DNA from: Pseudomonadota bacterium
Lineage (GTDB): Bacteria > Pseudomonadota > Gammaproteobacteria > Burkholderiales > Burkholderiaceae_B
Assembly: GCA_023440825.1 (NCBI GenBank)
Contig: JAEXRL010000023.1
Coordinates: 80,971-144,970, forward strand
Length of the DNA: 64,000 nucleotides
Reading direction: 5' to 3'
Positions 1 to 8,006 of the stretch are shown piece by piece. The notes under the pieces were generated by a model. The model had not been told where the DNA came from, ran no database searches, and worked only from the letters and a program-made list of their open reading frames with translations. Position 1 is the first letter of the stretch; every line of letters begins with the position of its first letter. Made by a program: the position numbers and the translations under genes.

Positions 1-2
1 TA

Positions 3-737
3 GCTGTGGACTCCGTGGCAGACGGATATACGCTATTGGTAACAGTTAATACCTTAACGATGACGCCACATTTGTTTTCGGTTCGGTTCGATCCACGTAA
101 AGACCTTAAACCAGTGAGTCATGTAGCGATAGGAAGTTTGGCTCTTGTTGCAAATCCTAATTTTAAGGCGAATAACTTTCAAGATTTAGTCCGTCTCGCA
201 AAAGATAATCCGGGCGAGTTGAACTATTCCTCTCCAGGTGTGGGTACACCTCATCATCTAGCTATGGAGCTACTAAAGCAAAAGGCGAATATTGATATAC
301 AGCATATCCCTTATACCGGCTCAGCTGGCGCGTTAGTAGATCTTATGGGTGGTCGTGTGAACTTTGGTTTTATGCCTGTGCATCAAGTGAGTCAACAGGT
401 CAAAGCAGGGCAGTTGAAAGTATTGGCGGCGGGTGGTGTGCAGCGTACGAATACGACTCCTGAAACTCCCTCTTTGCAAGAGGCTACCGGGTTTGAAGGG
501 GTAGATGTGGATATGTGGTATGGGGTGTATGCCCCTGCTGGAACGCCTGATGTGATTGTCGCCAAAATTAATCAGGCGATTGGCGATATTTTAGCGAAAC
601 CGGCTGTACGTGCACATTTATCTGAACAGGGGCTCATGGCTGAGTCCAGTACTAGTGAATATCTTGGAGATGTGACAAGTAAAGATTTTCTGCGCTGGGG
701 AGCGTTAATTAAAGAGTCAGCGATCAGTGTTGATTAA
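3..737 (+). CDS. Bug (TctC-type) periplasmic substrate-binding receptor, 5' end cut off
   Basis: This is the C-terminal three quarters of a Bug/TctC receptor, a periplasmic solute-binding protein that in Burkholderiales supplies tripartite tricarboxylate transporters or acts as an orphan sensor. The reading frame is open to the left edge, so the signal peptide and first strand lie outside the window; the GTG at 6 is internal. The family signature is visible: ADGYTLLV near the start, then GELNYSSPGVGTPHHLAMEL, HIPYTGSAGALVDLMGG and YAPAGTPD. It ends 27 bases before the monooxygenase gene and reads in the same direction, so it is probably the uptake gene of the pyridine-acid operon. No TctA or TctB membrane subunits occur in the window. 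The ligand is not readable from sequence; a pyridine carboxylate is an inference from context. Confidence 0.88.
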   Translation, partial: AVDSVADGYTLLVTVNTLTMTPHLFSVRFDPRKDLKPVSHVAIGSLALVANPNFKANNFQDLVRLAKDNPGELNYSSPGVGTPHHLAMELLKQKANIDIQHIPYTGSAGALVDLMGGRVNFGFMPVHQVSQQVKAGQLKVLAAGGVQRTNTTPETPSLQEATGFEGVDVDMWYGVYAPAGTPDVIVAKINQAIGDILAKPAVRAHLSEQGLMAESSTSEYLGDVTSKDFLRWGALIKESAISVD

Positions 738-764
738 ACAAAGTAGAAGTTAGGAGTAGCAAAG

Positions 765-2021
765 ATGAAGGACGTATTAATAATTGGTGGTGGTATAGGT
801 GGTTTGACCCTAGCGCTTGCCCTTGAAAAAAAAGGGATCAAAGCTAGAGTTTTTGAATCAGCTCCGGAAATTCATGCGATAGGGGTAGGGGTAAATCTTC
901 TTCCGCACTCTACTCAATTTATGCATGAGCTGGGTTTGATTGAAGAGTTGGCTAAAGTGGCAGTCATAACTAAAGAAGCTGCGTTTTTTAATCGATTTGG
1001 TCAATTAGTCTATAACGAGCCTTCTGGAATATATGCAGGATATGACTTTCCGCAGTTTTCTATCCACCGCGGAGATCTACAAATGGTGTTACTGCGAGCG
1101 GTAGAGGAGCGGCTCGGTAGGGAGTATATCTATACCGACCATCGTTGCACAGGGTTTACGCAAACTAAAAACTCAGTGACGGCGAGCTTTTGTGACTCCG
1201 AGGGACACGCTTTACCTGATCAAACCGGACAAGTGCTGATTGCATGTGATGGCCTTCATTCTGTTGTGCGTAAGCAGCTGCATCCTCATGAAGGTGCGCC
1301 TATATATTCTGGTGTGAATATGTGGCGCGGTGTGACTCGCTGGAAACCTTTCTTGAGTGAGGCCAGCATGGTGCGAGCAGGCTGGCTGACACCAGGAAAA
1401 ATGGTCATTTATCCTATTCGAAACAATATAGATAACGAGGGTAATCAGTTGATCAACTGGGTGGCGGAGGTTACTACCCCCCATTACAAGAAACGCGATT
1501 GGAATCGGTCGGGTCAGTTGAGCGATTTCATCTCTATTTTTGAAGACTGGCATTTTGATTGGCTCGATGTGCCGGCCATGCTAAGAGCTGCTGACACAAT
1601 TCTTGAGTTTCCGATGGTGGATCAGGATCCCTTGCCCTGGTGGACGGATAAGAGGGTGACATTGCTTGGGGATGCTGCTCACCCTATGGTACCGCGAGGC
1701 TCTAATGGGGCAGGACAGGCCATTCTTGACGCTAAGTCTTTAGCGACAGCATTAAGTCAAGAAGAGGATGAGGAGTTGGCTTTAAAGCGTTATGAGCAAG
1801 AGCGTTTACCAGCTACTTCGGGTGTCGTGCGTATGAACCGTAAGAATCCACCAGATGCCATTTTGAGAGAGGTGTATGAGCGTTCAAATGATCAACCATT
1901 TAAGTGCATACATGATGTTATTTCAGCTCAGGAGTTACGCGACATTGTTGATGGCTACAAGGTGGTAGCAGGTTACGACCTTGCTAGCTTAGGCTCTGGC
2001 TCAGAGCCAACTCCAGTATAA
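765..2021 (+). CDS. picB: FAD-dependent aromatic monooxygenase, probable 6-hydroxypicolinate 3-monooxygenase (PicB-like)
   Basis: Class A flavoprotein monooxygenase of 418 residues. Visible are the FAD-binding GxGxxG motif at residues 8-13 with Glu31 closing the first beta-alpha-beta unit, HRGDLQ at 101-106, the CDG motif at 161-163 and GDAAHP at 302-307. Overall the sequence is closer to PhzS-type monooxygenases than to NicC. It sits between a Bug receptor and an amidohydrolase-family decarboxylase, followed by the complete 2,5-dihydroxypyridine pathway. In Alcaligenes faecalis that set degrades picolinate, with PicB hydroxylating 6-hydroxypicolinate to 3,6-dihydroxypicolinate using NADH and O2. 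The family call is firm; the substrate is inferred from context. Alternatives are another hydroxypyridine acid, for example one derived from dipicolinate. Confidence 0.8.
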   Translation: MKDVLIIGGGIGGLTLALALEKKGIKARVFESAPEIHAIGVGVNLLPHSTQFMHELGLIEELAKVAVITKEAAFFNRFGQLVYNEPSGIYAGYDFPQFSIHRGDLQMVLLRAVEERLGREYIYTDHRCTGFTQTKNSVTASFCDSEGHALPDQTGQVLIACDGLHSVVRKQLHPHEGAPIYSGVNMWRGVTRWKPFLSEASMVRAGWLTPGKMVIYPIRNNIDNEGNQLINWVAEVTTPHYKKRDWNRSGQLSDFISIFEDWHFDWLDVPAMLRAADTILEFPMVDQDPLPWWTDKRVTLLGDAAHPMVPRGSNGAGQAILDAKSLATALSQEEDEELALKRYEQERLPATSGVVRMNRKNPPDAILREVYERSNDQPFKCIHDVISAQELRDIVDGYKVVAGYDLASLGSGSEPTPV

Positions 2022-2059
2022 GAGTATGAGCTTTTTGGTGATGGTTTCGACATAAGCCT

Positions 2060-2090
2060 ACCCTTGCTGGAGTGCAAGTTTAGCAAGGGT
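2060..2090. promoter_or_regulatory. 9-bp inverted repeat between picB-like and picC-like genes
   Basis: ACCCTTGCT at 2060-2068 and AGCAAGGGT at 2082-2090 form a perfect 9-bp inverted repeat with a 13-base loop in the 88-base gap before the decarboxylase gene. No T-tract follows, so it is not a classical terminator. It could be an operator or an mRNA-processing hairpin. The decarboxylase Shine-Dalgarno (AGGAA) lies just downstream. Confidence 0.45.
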
Positions 2091-2109
2091 GTCAAAGTAG
2101 GAAATAAGT

Positions 2110-3078
2110 ATGCGTAGAATTAGAAAAATTGCGATTGAGGAGCATTTTAATGCCTTGGGTTTTGAGCAATATTCTCAGGCGTTTGCTCAACATATTGCGC
2201 CAGAGTCATTATCGGCGCTACGTGAGGCACTGAGTGACTTTGGAGAGTTACGTTTGCGAACTATGGATGCTGCTGGGATAGATTATGTGATTCTCTCTCA
2301 AAGTGGGCCAAGTGTACAAGCGGAGCCAAATCAGCAATTAGCAATAAGTAAAGCAAAAAAAAATAACGATTACTTAGCGCAGAAGATAGCTATGCACCCC
2401 ACTCGTTTTGGCGGGTTTGCTACTTTGCCTATGCATTGTCAGCAATCTGCCCGTCAAGAACTTGAACGTTGCGTTAAAGAGTTAGGTTTGCAGGGTGCGT
2501 TGATTAACGGGCACACCTTTGGATGTTATTACGATGGGAGGGAATATGATGAATTTTGGGCGACGGTACAAGAGCTTGCCGTCCCTGTATATTTGCATCC
2601 GATTGATTCCTATGACCAGCCTCATGCTTATAGAGGTCATCCAGAAATAGCTGGAGCGACTTGGGGCTGGGGCGTAGAAACGGCTACTCACGCCTTAAGA
2701 CTACTGTTTTCAGGTGTTTTTGATCGTTTCCCTGAATTAAAAATTATTTTAGGACATATGGGTGAGGGGCTACCGTTTCAGCGTTGGCGTTTTGACAGCC
2801 GGTTTGCGGTGTATCCGCATGGCGTCCGATTGAAGCACTTACCCTCCTATTACCTAGGCAAGAATATTCTTATCACTACCTCTGGAGTATGTTCAGTGCC
2901 TACTTTGCTTGGAGCTGTTGGTGAGATGGGGGCGGAATCAGTTCTTTTCTCTGTGGATTACCCTTATGAGTCTACCAGTGTTGCAGCAGATTTTATTGAG
3001 CGGGCACCGTTGAGCGAGGAAGTGCGGGCATTAGTGTGCCATGGCAATGCAGAGCGAATTTTCAAACTACATAAGTAA
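2110..3078 (+). CDS. picC: Amidohydrolase-2 family non-oxidative decarboxylase, probable 3,6-dihydroxypicolinate decarboxylase (PicC-like)
   Basis: A 322-residue TIM-barrel protein of the ACMSD / gamma-resorcylate decarboxylase family. The N-terminal HxH of ordinary amidohydrolases is replaced by the EEHF signature (Glu10, His12) typical of non-oxidative aromatic acid decarboxylases. The other expected metal or catalytic residues are present: His163 in YLHPID, His216 in LGHMGEGLPF and Asp283 in SVDYPYES. In the picolinate pathway PicC, of this family, removes CO2 from 3,6-dihydroxypicolinate to give 2,5-dihydroxypyridine, the substrate of the dioxygenase two genes on. That fits the neighbours exactly, but the substrate is inferred. 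The deformylase gene follows after 12 bases, indicating one transcript. Confidence 0.85.
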   Translation: MRRIRKIAIEEHFNALGFEQYSQAFAQHIAPESLSALREALSDFGELRLRTMDAAGIDYVILSQSGPSVQAEPNQQLAISKAKKNNDYLAQKIAMHPTRFGGFATLPMHCQQSARQELERCVKELGLQGALINGHTFGCYYDGREYDEFWATVQELAVPVYLHPIDSYDQPHAYRGHPEIAGATWGWGVETATHALRLLFSGVFDRFPELKIILGHMGEGLPFQRWRFDSRFAVYPHGVRLKHLPSYYLGKNILITTSGVCSVPTLLGAVGEMGAESVLFSVDYPYESTSVAADFIERAPLSEEVRALVCHGNAERIFKLHK

Positions 3079-3090
3079 GGGCGGAGACAA

Positions 3091-3915
3091 ATGAGTCATT
3101 TTCTTTACGGGGCTAATGTGCAGGCAAATGGAATTCGTCAGCACTATTTACGCTACGGTGGTGTTGGACAAGGACGGTCAGACAAGGATGCAGTAATTAT
3201 TGTGCCGGGGATTACAAGCCCCGCTATCACATGGGGATTTGTGGGGGAGCGGTTTGGCCGATATTTTGATACGTATATTCTGGATGTTAGGGGGCGAGGC
3301 TTGAGTGAGGCCTCAGATCAATTGAATTACGGTGTTGATGCTCAAGCGAGTGATGTTATTGCAGTAGCGCATGCCTTGGGTCTTAAACACTATGCAATTG
3401 TTGGCCATTCTATGGGGGCTCGTATTGGAGCAAGAGCAGCAGCGAGCCATCCATCTGGATTACAGCGCTTAGTGATGGTGGATCCGCCTGTTTCAGGTCC
3501 AGCGCGACGAGCTTATCCTGCTGATTTGTCATGGTACTTGGATTCTATAGCTTTAGCACGAAAAGGCTGTAAGGCAGAGGCCATGCGAGCGTATTGTCCA
3601 AGCTGGACTACCGATCAGTTGCAACTACGTGCAGAGTGGTTACATACCTGTGATGAGCGTGCGGTGATCAAAAGCTTTGAGGATTTTCACACGGAAGATG
3701 TGCACGCTGACTTTGAGCAGCTTCGTATTCCTACGTTATTAATTGCGGCGGAAAGAGGTGATGTGATCCGTGAGTCCGAGTTGATGGAGATTAAAACTCT
3801 AATTCCTCAGGTGCGATCATGTCGTGTTCGGGATGCTGGACACATGATCCCATGGGATAACGAGTTGGGCTTTTATGCTGCGTTTGAGAGTTTTCTTGGC
3901 GTAGCGTTGTGTTAA
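3091..3915 (+). CDS. picE: N-formylmaleamate deformylase (NicD/PicE-type alpha/beta hydrolase)
   Basis: Alpha/beta hydrolase of 274 residues that closely matches the Pseudomonas putida NicD sequence as I recall it: ANGIRQHYLRYGG, VPGITSPAITWGFV, LDVRGRGLS and AEWLHTC. The expected triad is visible as Ser107 in GHSMGA, Asp131 in MVDPPVSGP and His251 in AGHMIPWD. The enzyme hydrolyses N-formylmaleamate, the product of 2,5-dihydroxypyridine ring opening, to maleamate and formate in the cytoplasm. It precedes the dioxygenase gene by 61 bases. The name picE follows the picolinate cluster; nicD is the orthologous name in nicotinate degraders. Confidence 0.92.
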   Translation: MSHFLYGANVQANGIRQHYLRYGGVGQGRSDKDAVIIVPGITSPAITWGFVGERFGRYFDTYILDVRGRGLSEASDQLNYGVDAQASDVIAVAHALGLKHYAIVGHSMGARIGARAAASHPSGLQRLVMVDPPVSGPARRAYPADLSWYLDSIALARKGCKAEAMRAYCPSWTTDQLQLRAEWLHTCDERAVIKSFEDFHTEDVHADFEQLRIPTLLIAAERGDVIRESELMEIKTLIPQVRSCRVRDAGHMIPWDNELGFYAAFESFLGVALC

Positions 3916-3976
3916 TAAGCCTGTACTGATCAGTTTGAGTACGTGAGTTAAGTGAAGCGATTAAAAAGGAAGTGAT

Positions 3977-5026
3977 ATGGCTGTTAGTGATTATCAACTT
4001 ATTGAGGCTTGGAAAGAGGTGCTGTATCTGTCTAAGCTGGAAGCCGGTCAAACGGTTACTGTGTTGACTAGTGCTGCTACGCATCCGCAAACCTTGTCCT
4101 GCGCGTTGATAGCAGTTCAGTCTATGGGAGCTATTGTCAATCGTTTAGATTTACCTCCGGTTAATGCTGATAAGGCCCTCAGCCGAGATTCTCTTGCGTA
4201 TCTTGGTACTACGCCATTAACAGGTAATAAAGCGGCAATAGCCGCACTTAAAGCCAGTGATTTGGTTTTAGATCTTATGACCTTACTGTTTTCCCCTGAG
4301 CAAAGGGAGATTTTAGAGGGGGGGACTAAAATTTTGTTAGCTGTTGAGCCCCCAGAGATTTTGGTGCGCATGCTACCTACCTTGGCAGACAAAGTTCGAG
4401 TTGAGGCTGCATCAAAGAGAATTATGTTGGCGAAGAGTATGCGTATATCTTCTGCTGCAGGTACAGATTTACATTGCGAATTAGGTGAGTTCCCTGCTAT
4501 TAGCGAGTATGGTTTTGTGGACGAACCTGGCAGATGGGACCATTGGCCCAGTGGCTTCACTTTAACTTGGCCAAATGAGCGTACAGCTCAAGGGCGTATT
4601 GTTATTGACCAAGGCGATATTTTGTTACCTCAGAAAAAATATGTTGCGCAGCCGATTGTATTGACTGTGAAAGATGGCTATGTGACTAACATTGAGGGTG
4701 CTATGGATGCGCAGTTGCTTGATGAATATATGCGCTCATTTAAGGATCCTGAGGGTTATGCAATCGCTCATATTGGTTGGGGCTTACAGGCTCGTGCTAG
4801 TTGGACAACTTTGGGTCTATACGACAGAGAGCAAACCATAGGAATGGATGCACGCGCTTTTGAGGGTAATTTTCTTTTTTCCTTAGGGCCAAATAACGAG
4901 GCAGGAGGGTTAAGGACGACTGCTTGTCATATAGACATTCCTTTACGTAATTGTTCCATAAAGCTAGACGATATGGATGTTGTAAGGCTTGGTCGAGTAG
5001 TGGATTTGGATAGCTATGAAAAATGA
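3977..5026 (+). CDS. picD: 2,5-dihydroxypyridine 5,6-dioxygenase (NicX/PicD)
   Basis: Non-haem iron extradiol-type dioxygenase of 349 residues that cleaves 2,5-dihydroxypyridine between C5 and C6, giving N-formylmaleamate. It matches NicX along its length (LLAVEPPEILVRMLPT, DEPGRWDHWPSGF). The iron ligands reported for NicX, His265, His318 and Asp320, fall at identical residue numbers here, within AHIGWG and CHIDIP. A Shine-Dalgarno (AAGGAAG) stands just upstream of the ATG at 3977. Its stop overlaps the start of the amidase gene by 11 bases, a strong sign of translational coupling. It is the ring-opening step of the operon; no oxygenase reductase is needed for this family. Confidence 0.95.
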   Translation: MAVSDYQLIEAWKEVLYLSKLEAGQTVTVLTSAATHPQTLSCALIAVQSMGAIVNRLDLPPVNADKALSRDSLAYLGTTPLTGNKAAIAALKASDLVLDLMTLLFSPEQREILEGGTKILLAVEPPEILVRMLPTLADKVRVEAASKRIMLAKSMRISSAAGTDLHCELGEFPAISEYGFVDEPGRWDHWPSGFTLTWPNERTAQGRIVIDQGDILLPQKKYVAQPIVLTVKDGYVTNIEGAMDAQLLDEYMRSFKDPEGYAIAHIGWGLQARASWTTLGLYDREQTIGMDARAFEGNFLFSLGPNNEAGGLRTTACHIDIPLRNCSIKLDDMDVVRLGRVVDLDSYEK

Positions 5027-5627
5027 TATTTATAAAGAACAGGGGTTTGGAGCTGAATTGGAGCTTCTGCCTCCCTTTGGTTTGGTTATTATAGATCTAG
5101 TGAATGGATTTTCTAACCCAGCTGTGTTTGGTGGAGGAAATATACCTCGTGCTATAAAAAATACACGGCTTTTATTGCAGGTTGCGCGTGAAAAAAAATG
5201 GCCTGTAGCTCATACTAGAATTGTTTTTTCGGATGATGGGGCTGATGAAAATATATTTAGTTTGAAGGTTCCAAGTATGTTGTCTCTAAAAGAAAAAGAA
5301 TACATTAGCCAGATTGTTCCGGAGCTTCAACCAATTCAAGGAGAGTTGCTGGTTCGTAAGAATGTACCATCTGCTTTTTTTGGTACTTCTTTGGCTGCTT
5401 GGTTAACTCAACGTGGAGTAAGAACTTTGATTGTTGCAGGAGCAGTGACTAGTGGGTGTATTCGTGCCTCGGTCGTGGATGCTATGCAATTAGGATTTAG
5501 GCCTTTGGTGATTGAGGACTGTGTAGGTGATAGAGCTTTAGCACCTCATGAAGCGAACTTATTTGATATGCAGCAGAAATATGCGCATGTCATGGACTTA
5601 AACACTTTTTTATCTGATTTAGTCTAA
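5016..5627 (+). CDS. picF: Maleamate amidohydrolase (NicF/PicF), isochorismatase family
   Basis: Cysteine hydrolase of 203 residues converting maleamate to maleate and ammonia. The isochorismatase-family triad is visible as Asp27 in VIIDLVNGF, Lys115 in VRKNVPSAFFGT and Cys148 in VTSGCIRAS; the C-terminal HEANLFDMQQKY block is characteristic of NicF. The ATG at 5016 lies inside the end of the dioxygenase gene, so the two are probably translated as a coupled pair. This gene is noticeably A+T-rich compared with genes later in the window. Releasing ammonia here would let the organism use the pyridine ring as a nitrogen source. Confidence 0.92.
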   Translation: MKNDIYKEQGFGAELELLPPFGLVIIDLVNGFSNPAVFGGGNIPRAIKNTRLLLQVAREKKWPVAHTRIVFSDDGADENIFSLKVPSMLSLKEKEYISQIVPELQPIQGELLVRKNVPSAFFGTSLAAWLTQRGVRTLIVAGAVTSGCIRASVVDAMQLGFRPLVIEDCVGDRALAPHEANLFDMQQKYAHVMDLNTFLSDLV

Positions 5628-5679
5628 ATAGCGCGTCGTTTAGCCTTATTTGTTTTTGAATTTATAAATAGAAAGGACA

Positions 5680-6429
5680 ATGATGAAAGTTTACCGTATT
5701 GGTCAAATAGTTCCTAGTTCAAATACTACTATGGAGGCAGAAATTCCTGCAATGCTGTCCTCCCGCCTTGCGCAATTTCCAGAGGAATCCTTTACGTTCC
5801 ATTCTTCACGTATGCGCATGATGAGTGTGACGCCGGAAGAATTAAAGGCAATGGACGTAGCTAGTGACCGCTGTGCTTTAGAGCTTAGTGATGCCAGGTG
5901 TAATGTGATGGCGTATGCATGTTTAGTTGCTATTATGGCTCAAGGCAATGGTTATCATAGAGTTTCACAAAATCGTTTGCAAAGAACAGTAGCGGAAAGT
6001 GGCGTTTCTATCCCTATTTTAAGTTCTGCTGGAGCCCTTGTTGATACTTTGCATGATTTTCAGTTTTCGCGAATTTCTATTTTGACACCTTATGTAAAAA
6101 CGTTGACTCAACGCGTTGTTGATTATATTGAGGCGGAAGGGGTTAATGTCCATGATTACTTAAGTTTGGAGATTGCAGATAATCTTGAGGTGGGTTTGCT
6201 AAACCCAGAAAATTTGCTTCAACATATTAAGCGTTTAGATCATAAAAATGTGGATGCTGTGGTACTTTCCGCTTGCGTGCAAATGCCATCTTTAGCTGTA
6301 ATACAGCGAGCCCAAGATATGATTGGTAAGCCTGTGTTATCTGCATCTGTAGCAACTGTTTATCAAATGTTAAAGACATTAGGTTTACAGACACAGGTGC
6401 CTGATGCAGGATATGTTTTATCGAATTAA
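5680..6429 (+). CDS. picG: Maleate cis-trans isomerase (NicE/PicG), Asp/Glu racemase superfamily
   Basis: Isomerase of 249 residues that converts maleate to fumarate, the final step before the TCA cycle. It closely follows known maleate isomerases: RIGQIVPSSNTTMEAEIPAM at the N-terminus and the two catalytic cysteines Cys81 (MAYACLVAIM) and Cys199 (VVLSACVQMPS). Two ATG codons are adjacent (5680 and 5683); the AAGGA Shine-Dalgarno at about 5672 is better spaced for the second, so the mature start may be one residue shorter. It is the last gene of the compact catabolic block; a 294-base AT-rich gap follows. Confidence 0.93.
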   Translation: MMKVYRIGQIVPSSNTTMEAEIPAMLSSRLAQFPEESFTFHSSRMRMMSVTPEELKAMDVASDRCALELSDARCNVMAYACLVAIMAQGNGYHRVSQNRLQRTVAESGVSIPILSSAGALVDTLHDFQFSRISILTPYVKTLTQRVVDYIEAEGVNVHDYLSLEIADNLEVGLLNPENLLQHIKRLDHKNVDAVVLSACVQMPSLAVIQRAQDMIGKPVLSASVATVYQMLKTLGLQTQVPDAGYVLSN

Positions 6430-6723
6430 AGGATTGTTTTCAAAAGTATCGGTTGCTTGTAATATAGGTGGCCGATAATTTTATGATTTTTTTGTTGTGG
6501 TAAGTGTTTTTATTTTTTAATTAAATTTTTTATAATTAATTATAATAGAATTTTAAAAAAATAGTTTTTTTGGGATTTTTTTATTGAGTTTTTTTGTTTT
6601 TTCTATTTCTTATCCACATGATGGATGTTTTTTTGATGTGAGTTGACGTAGGTCTCTGCACGCCTTGATGATAAAAATCTAATTTCAATTATTTTAACGG
6701 GTTTTTATTAAAAAGGAGGCCGA
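6430..6723 (+). other. AT-rich intergenic gap with long T-runs
   Basis: These 294 bases carry no credible gene. The middle part (about 6480-6610) is extremely A+T-rich with many T-runs, unlike any other gap in the window. A possible -35 element (TTGACG, 6643-6648) precedes the Rid-domain gene, but no convincing -10 is spaced correctly. A strong Shine-Dalgarno, AAAAGGAGG, ends at 6719. Confidence 0.5.
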
Positions 6724-7989
6724 ATGGGGCGAGGAGAAACAAACTCAGTACGGCACTTTGGTGTGCGAAACTTTGGAAATAGGGCGCCCGCTTTTGCTGA
6801 GGCGACGGTAGCGGGTGATTTGATGTTTTTTCATGGTTTGCACTCGCCGCTTACTAATGATGGTGTTTGGTGTAAACCTTTGGGATTGAGGCAAGCGGAA
6901 CGAGTATGGCAGCGATTGTATGAGTTGCTAGCTGAGGCAAGCTTGGGGATACAGCATTTAGTTCGCATGGATCAGTTTTATCCTGATTGGCATGTAGTGC
7001 CTTTTTATCATCATGTCCGTCGTCAGAGTGTGCCTTTAAGTCCCCCTAGTACATCTTTATTGCTACCTGGTCTAGTGCATCGCCAAGCATTGTTGGCGGT
7101 TGACGCATACGCTTGGGCGTCTCCGGGGCGTACTCCGGAATTTGTTTTCCCTAAATCTTTAGATATCCCTGCTACGTCTGCCTTCGCTCCAGTAGTTATT
7201 GCAGGTGAACGTATATTTGTAGCCGGCTTCATGGCAGCTCACGGTGTGGGTGACTTACTAGGTATTGCACCAGAGGCTAAGGTTCCTGAAGGTCATTTAT
7301 GGAAAGGGGAGCGTATTCAACTGGAAACGACTTACATCATTGAGCAAAAGTTGAAGCCGGCCCTGAAGGCTGCAGGTTTAGGGCTGCAGCATGTATGTAA
7401 GGCGACAATTGCTTTGCGAGATTTGAACGATTTATCAGCGATGTTAGTTTCTTGGAGACAGGCTTTTAATGAAGTGCCTCCTGCAATTTGCGTGATACCA
7501 ACTAGTAACCCAGGTTTTGCAATAGAAGATGCAAGGATTGAAATAAATCTTATAGCAAATAGGGAGCTGTCTGACGGAAAACAGGTGTCGGCAAGTGCTT
7601 ATTTCGCGTCAGCTTTGCCAGAGGGGGTGCCCGTTTATAGGCGCTCAGGGGATTTTTTGTTTTTCTCAGCCTTGTTAGCTATTTGTAATGAGGGTGTTGT
7701 AGGTGTTGCTGAGCGTGGCAACCACTGTGTGAGCTTGGCGGAGAGGCAAACTGAATGGATCTTGGAAGGTGTACAAAAGGTGTGTTTGGCGGAGGGGACA
7801 AGCTTAGAAAGGGCAGTGAAAGTGACACACTTTCATACTGATATGGCTGATTTTTTGCTTAGTGCGAAAGTGTGGGAAACATACTTGGAGAAGCAGCCTC
7901 TTCCTATCACAGCCTATGAGGTAAATGCGTTACCCAGTGAACATGCCAAAGTCCAGATAGAGATTTGTGTTTACTCGCCAATTAATTAA
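6724..7989 (+). CDS. Protein of three tandem Rid/YjgF-like domains
   Basis: A 421-residue cytoplasmic protein that divides into three Rid (YjgF/YER057c/UK114) domains at about residues 15-135, 150-275 and 285-418. Each has the family pattern of an AGD/GE-LMF/IFVAGF strand, a long helix (QAERVWQRLYELLAEA; KLKPALKAAGLGLQHVCKA; RQTEWILEGVQKVCLAEG) and a closing P-x(10)-E/D strand. Canonical RidA hydrolyses 2-aminoacrylate-type enamines using an arginine in a P-x-R motif. The three equivalent positions here read PPST, PPAI and PLPIT, so none keeps it. The strong Shine-Dalgarno suggests efficient translation. It is followed after 17 bases by a Bug receptor and lies downstream of the pyridine operon. 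Its function is unknown; a role with an imine or amide intermediate is speculation. Confidence 0.75.
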   Translation: MGRGETNSVRHFGVRNFGNRAPAFAEATVAGDLMFFHGLHSPLTNDGVWCKPLGLRQAERVWQRLYELLAEASLGIQHLVRMDQFYPDWHVVPFYHHVRRQSVPLSPPSTSLLLPGLVHRQALLAVDAYAWASPGRTPEFVFPKSLDIPATSAFAPVVIAGERIFVAGFMAAHGVGDLLGIAPEAKVPEGHLWKGERIQLETTYIIEQKLKPALKAAGLGLQHVCKATIALRDLNDLSAMLVSWRQAFNEVPPAICVIPTSNPGFAIEDARIEINLIANRELSDGKQVSASAYFASALPEGVPVYRRSGDFLFFSALLAICNEGVVGVAERGNHCVSLAERQTEWILEGVQKVCLAEGTSLERAVKVTHFHTDMADFLLSAKVWETYLEKQPLPITAYEVNALPSEHAKVQIEICVYSPIN

Positions 7990-8006
7990 AAAATTAGGAG
8001 ATCGGT

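Noticed and set aside
765..2021. Assignment of the monooxygenase as NicC (6-hydroxynicotinate 3-monooxygenase)
   Set aside because: The sequence blocks fit the PhzS-like branch better, and NicC performs the decarboxylation itself, whereas here a separate decarboxylase gene follows; the picolinate-type route explains both genes.
4117..4560. A 147-codon minus-strand frame within the dioxygenase gene
   Set aside because: Antisense to a gene with conserved catalytic residues; no independent support.
6643..6678. Promoter for the triple-Rid gene (TTGACG at 6643)
   Set aside because: No -10 element with acceptable spacing to this -35-like sequence; kept only as a remark in the gap annotation.
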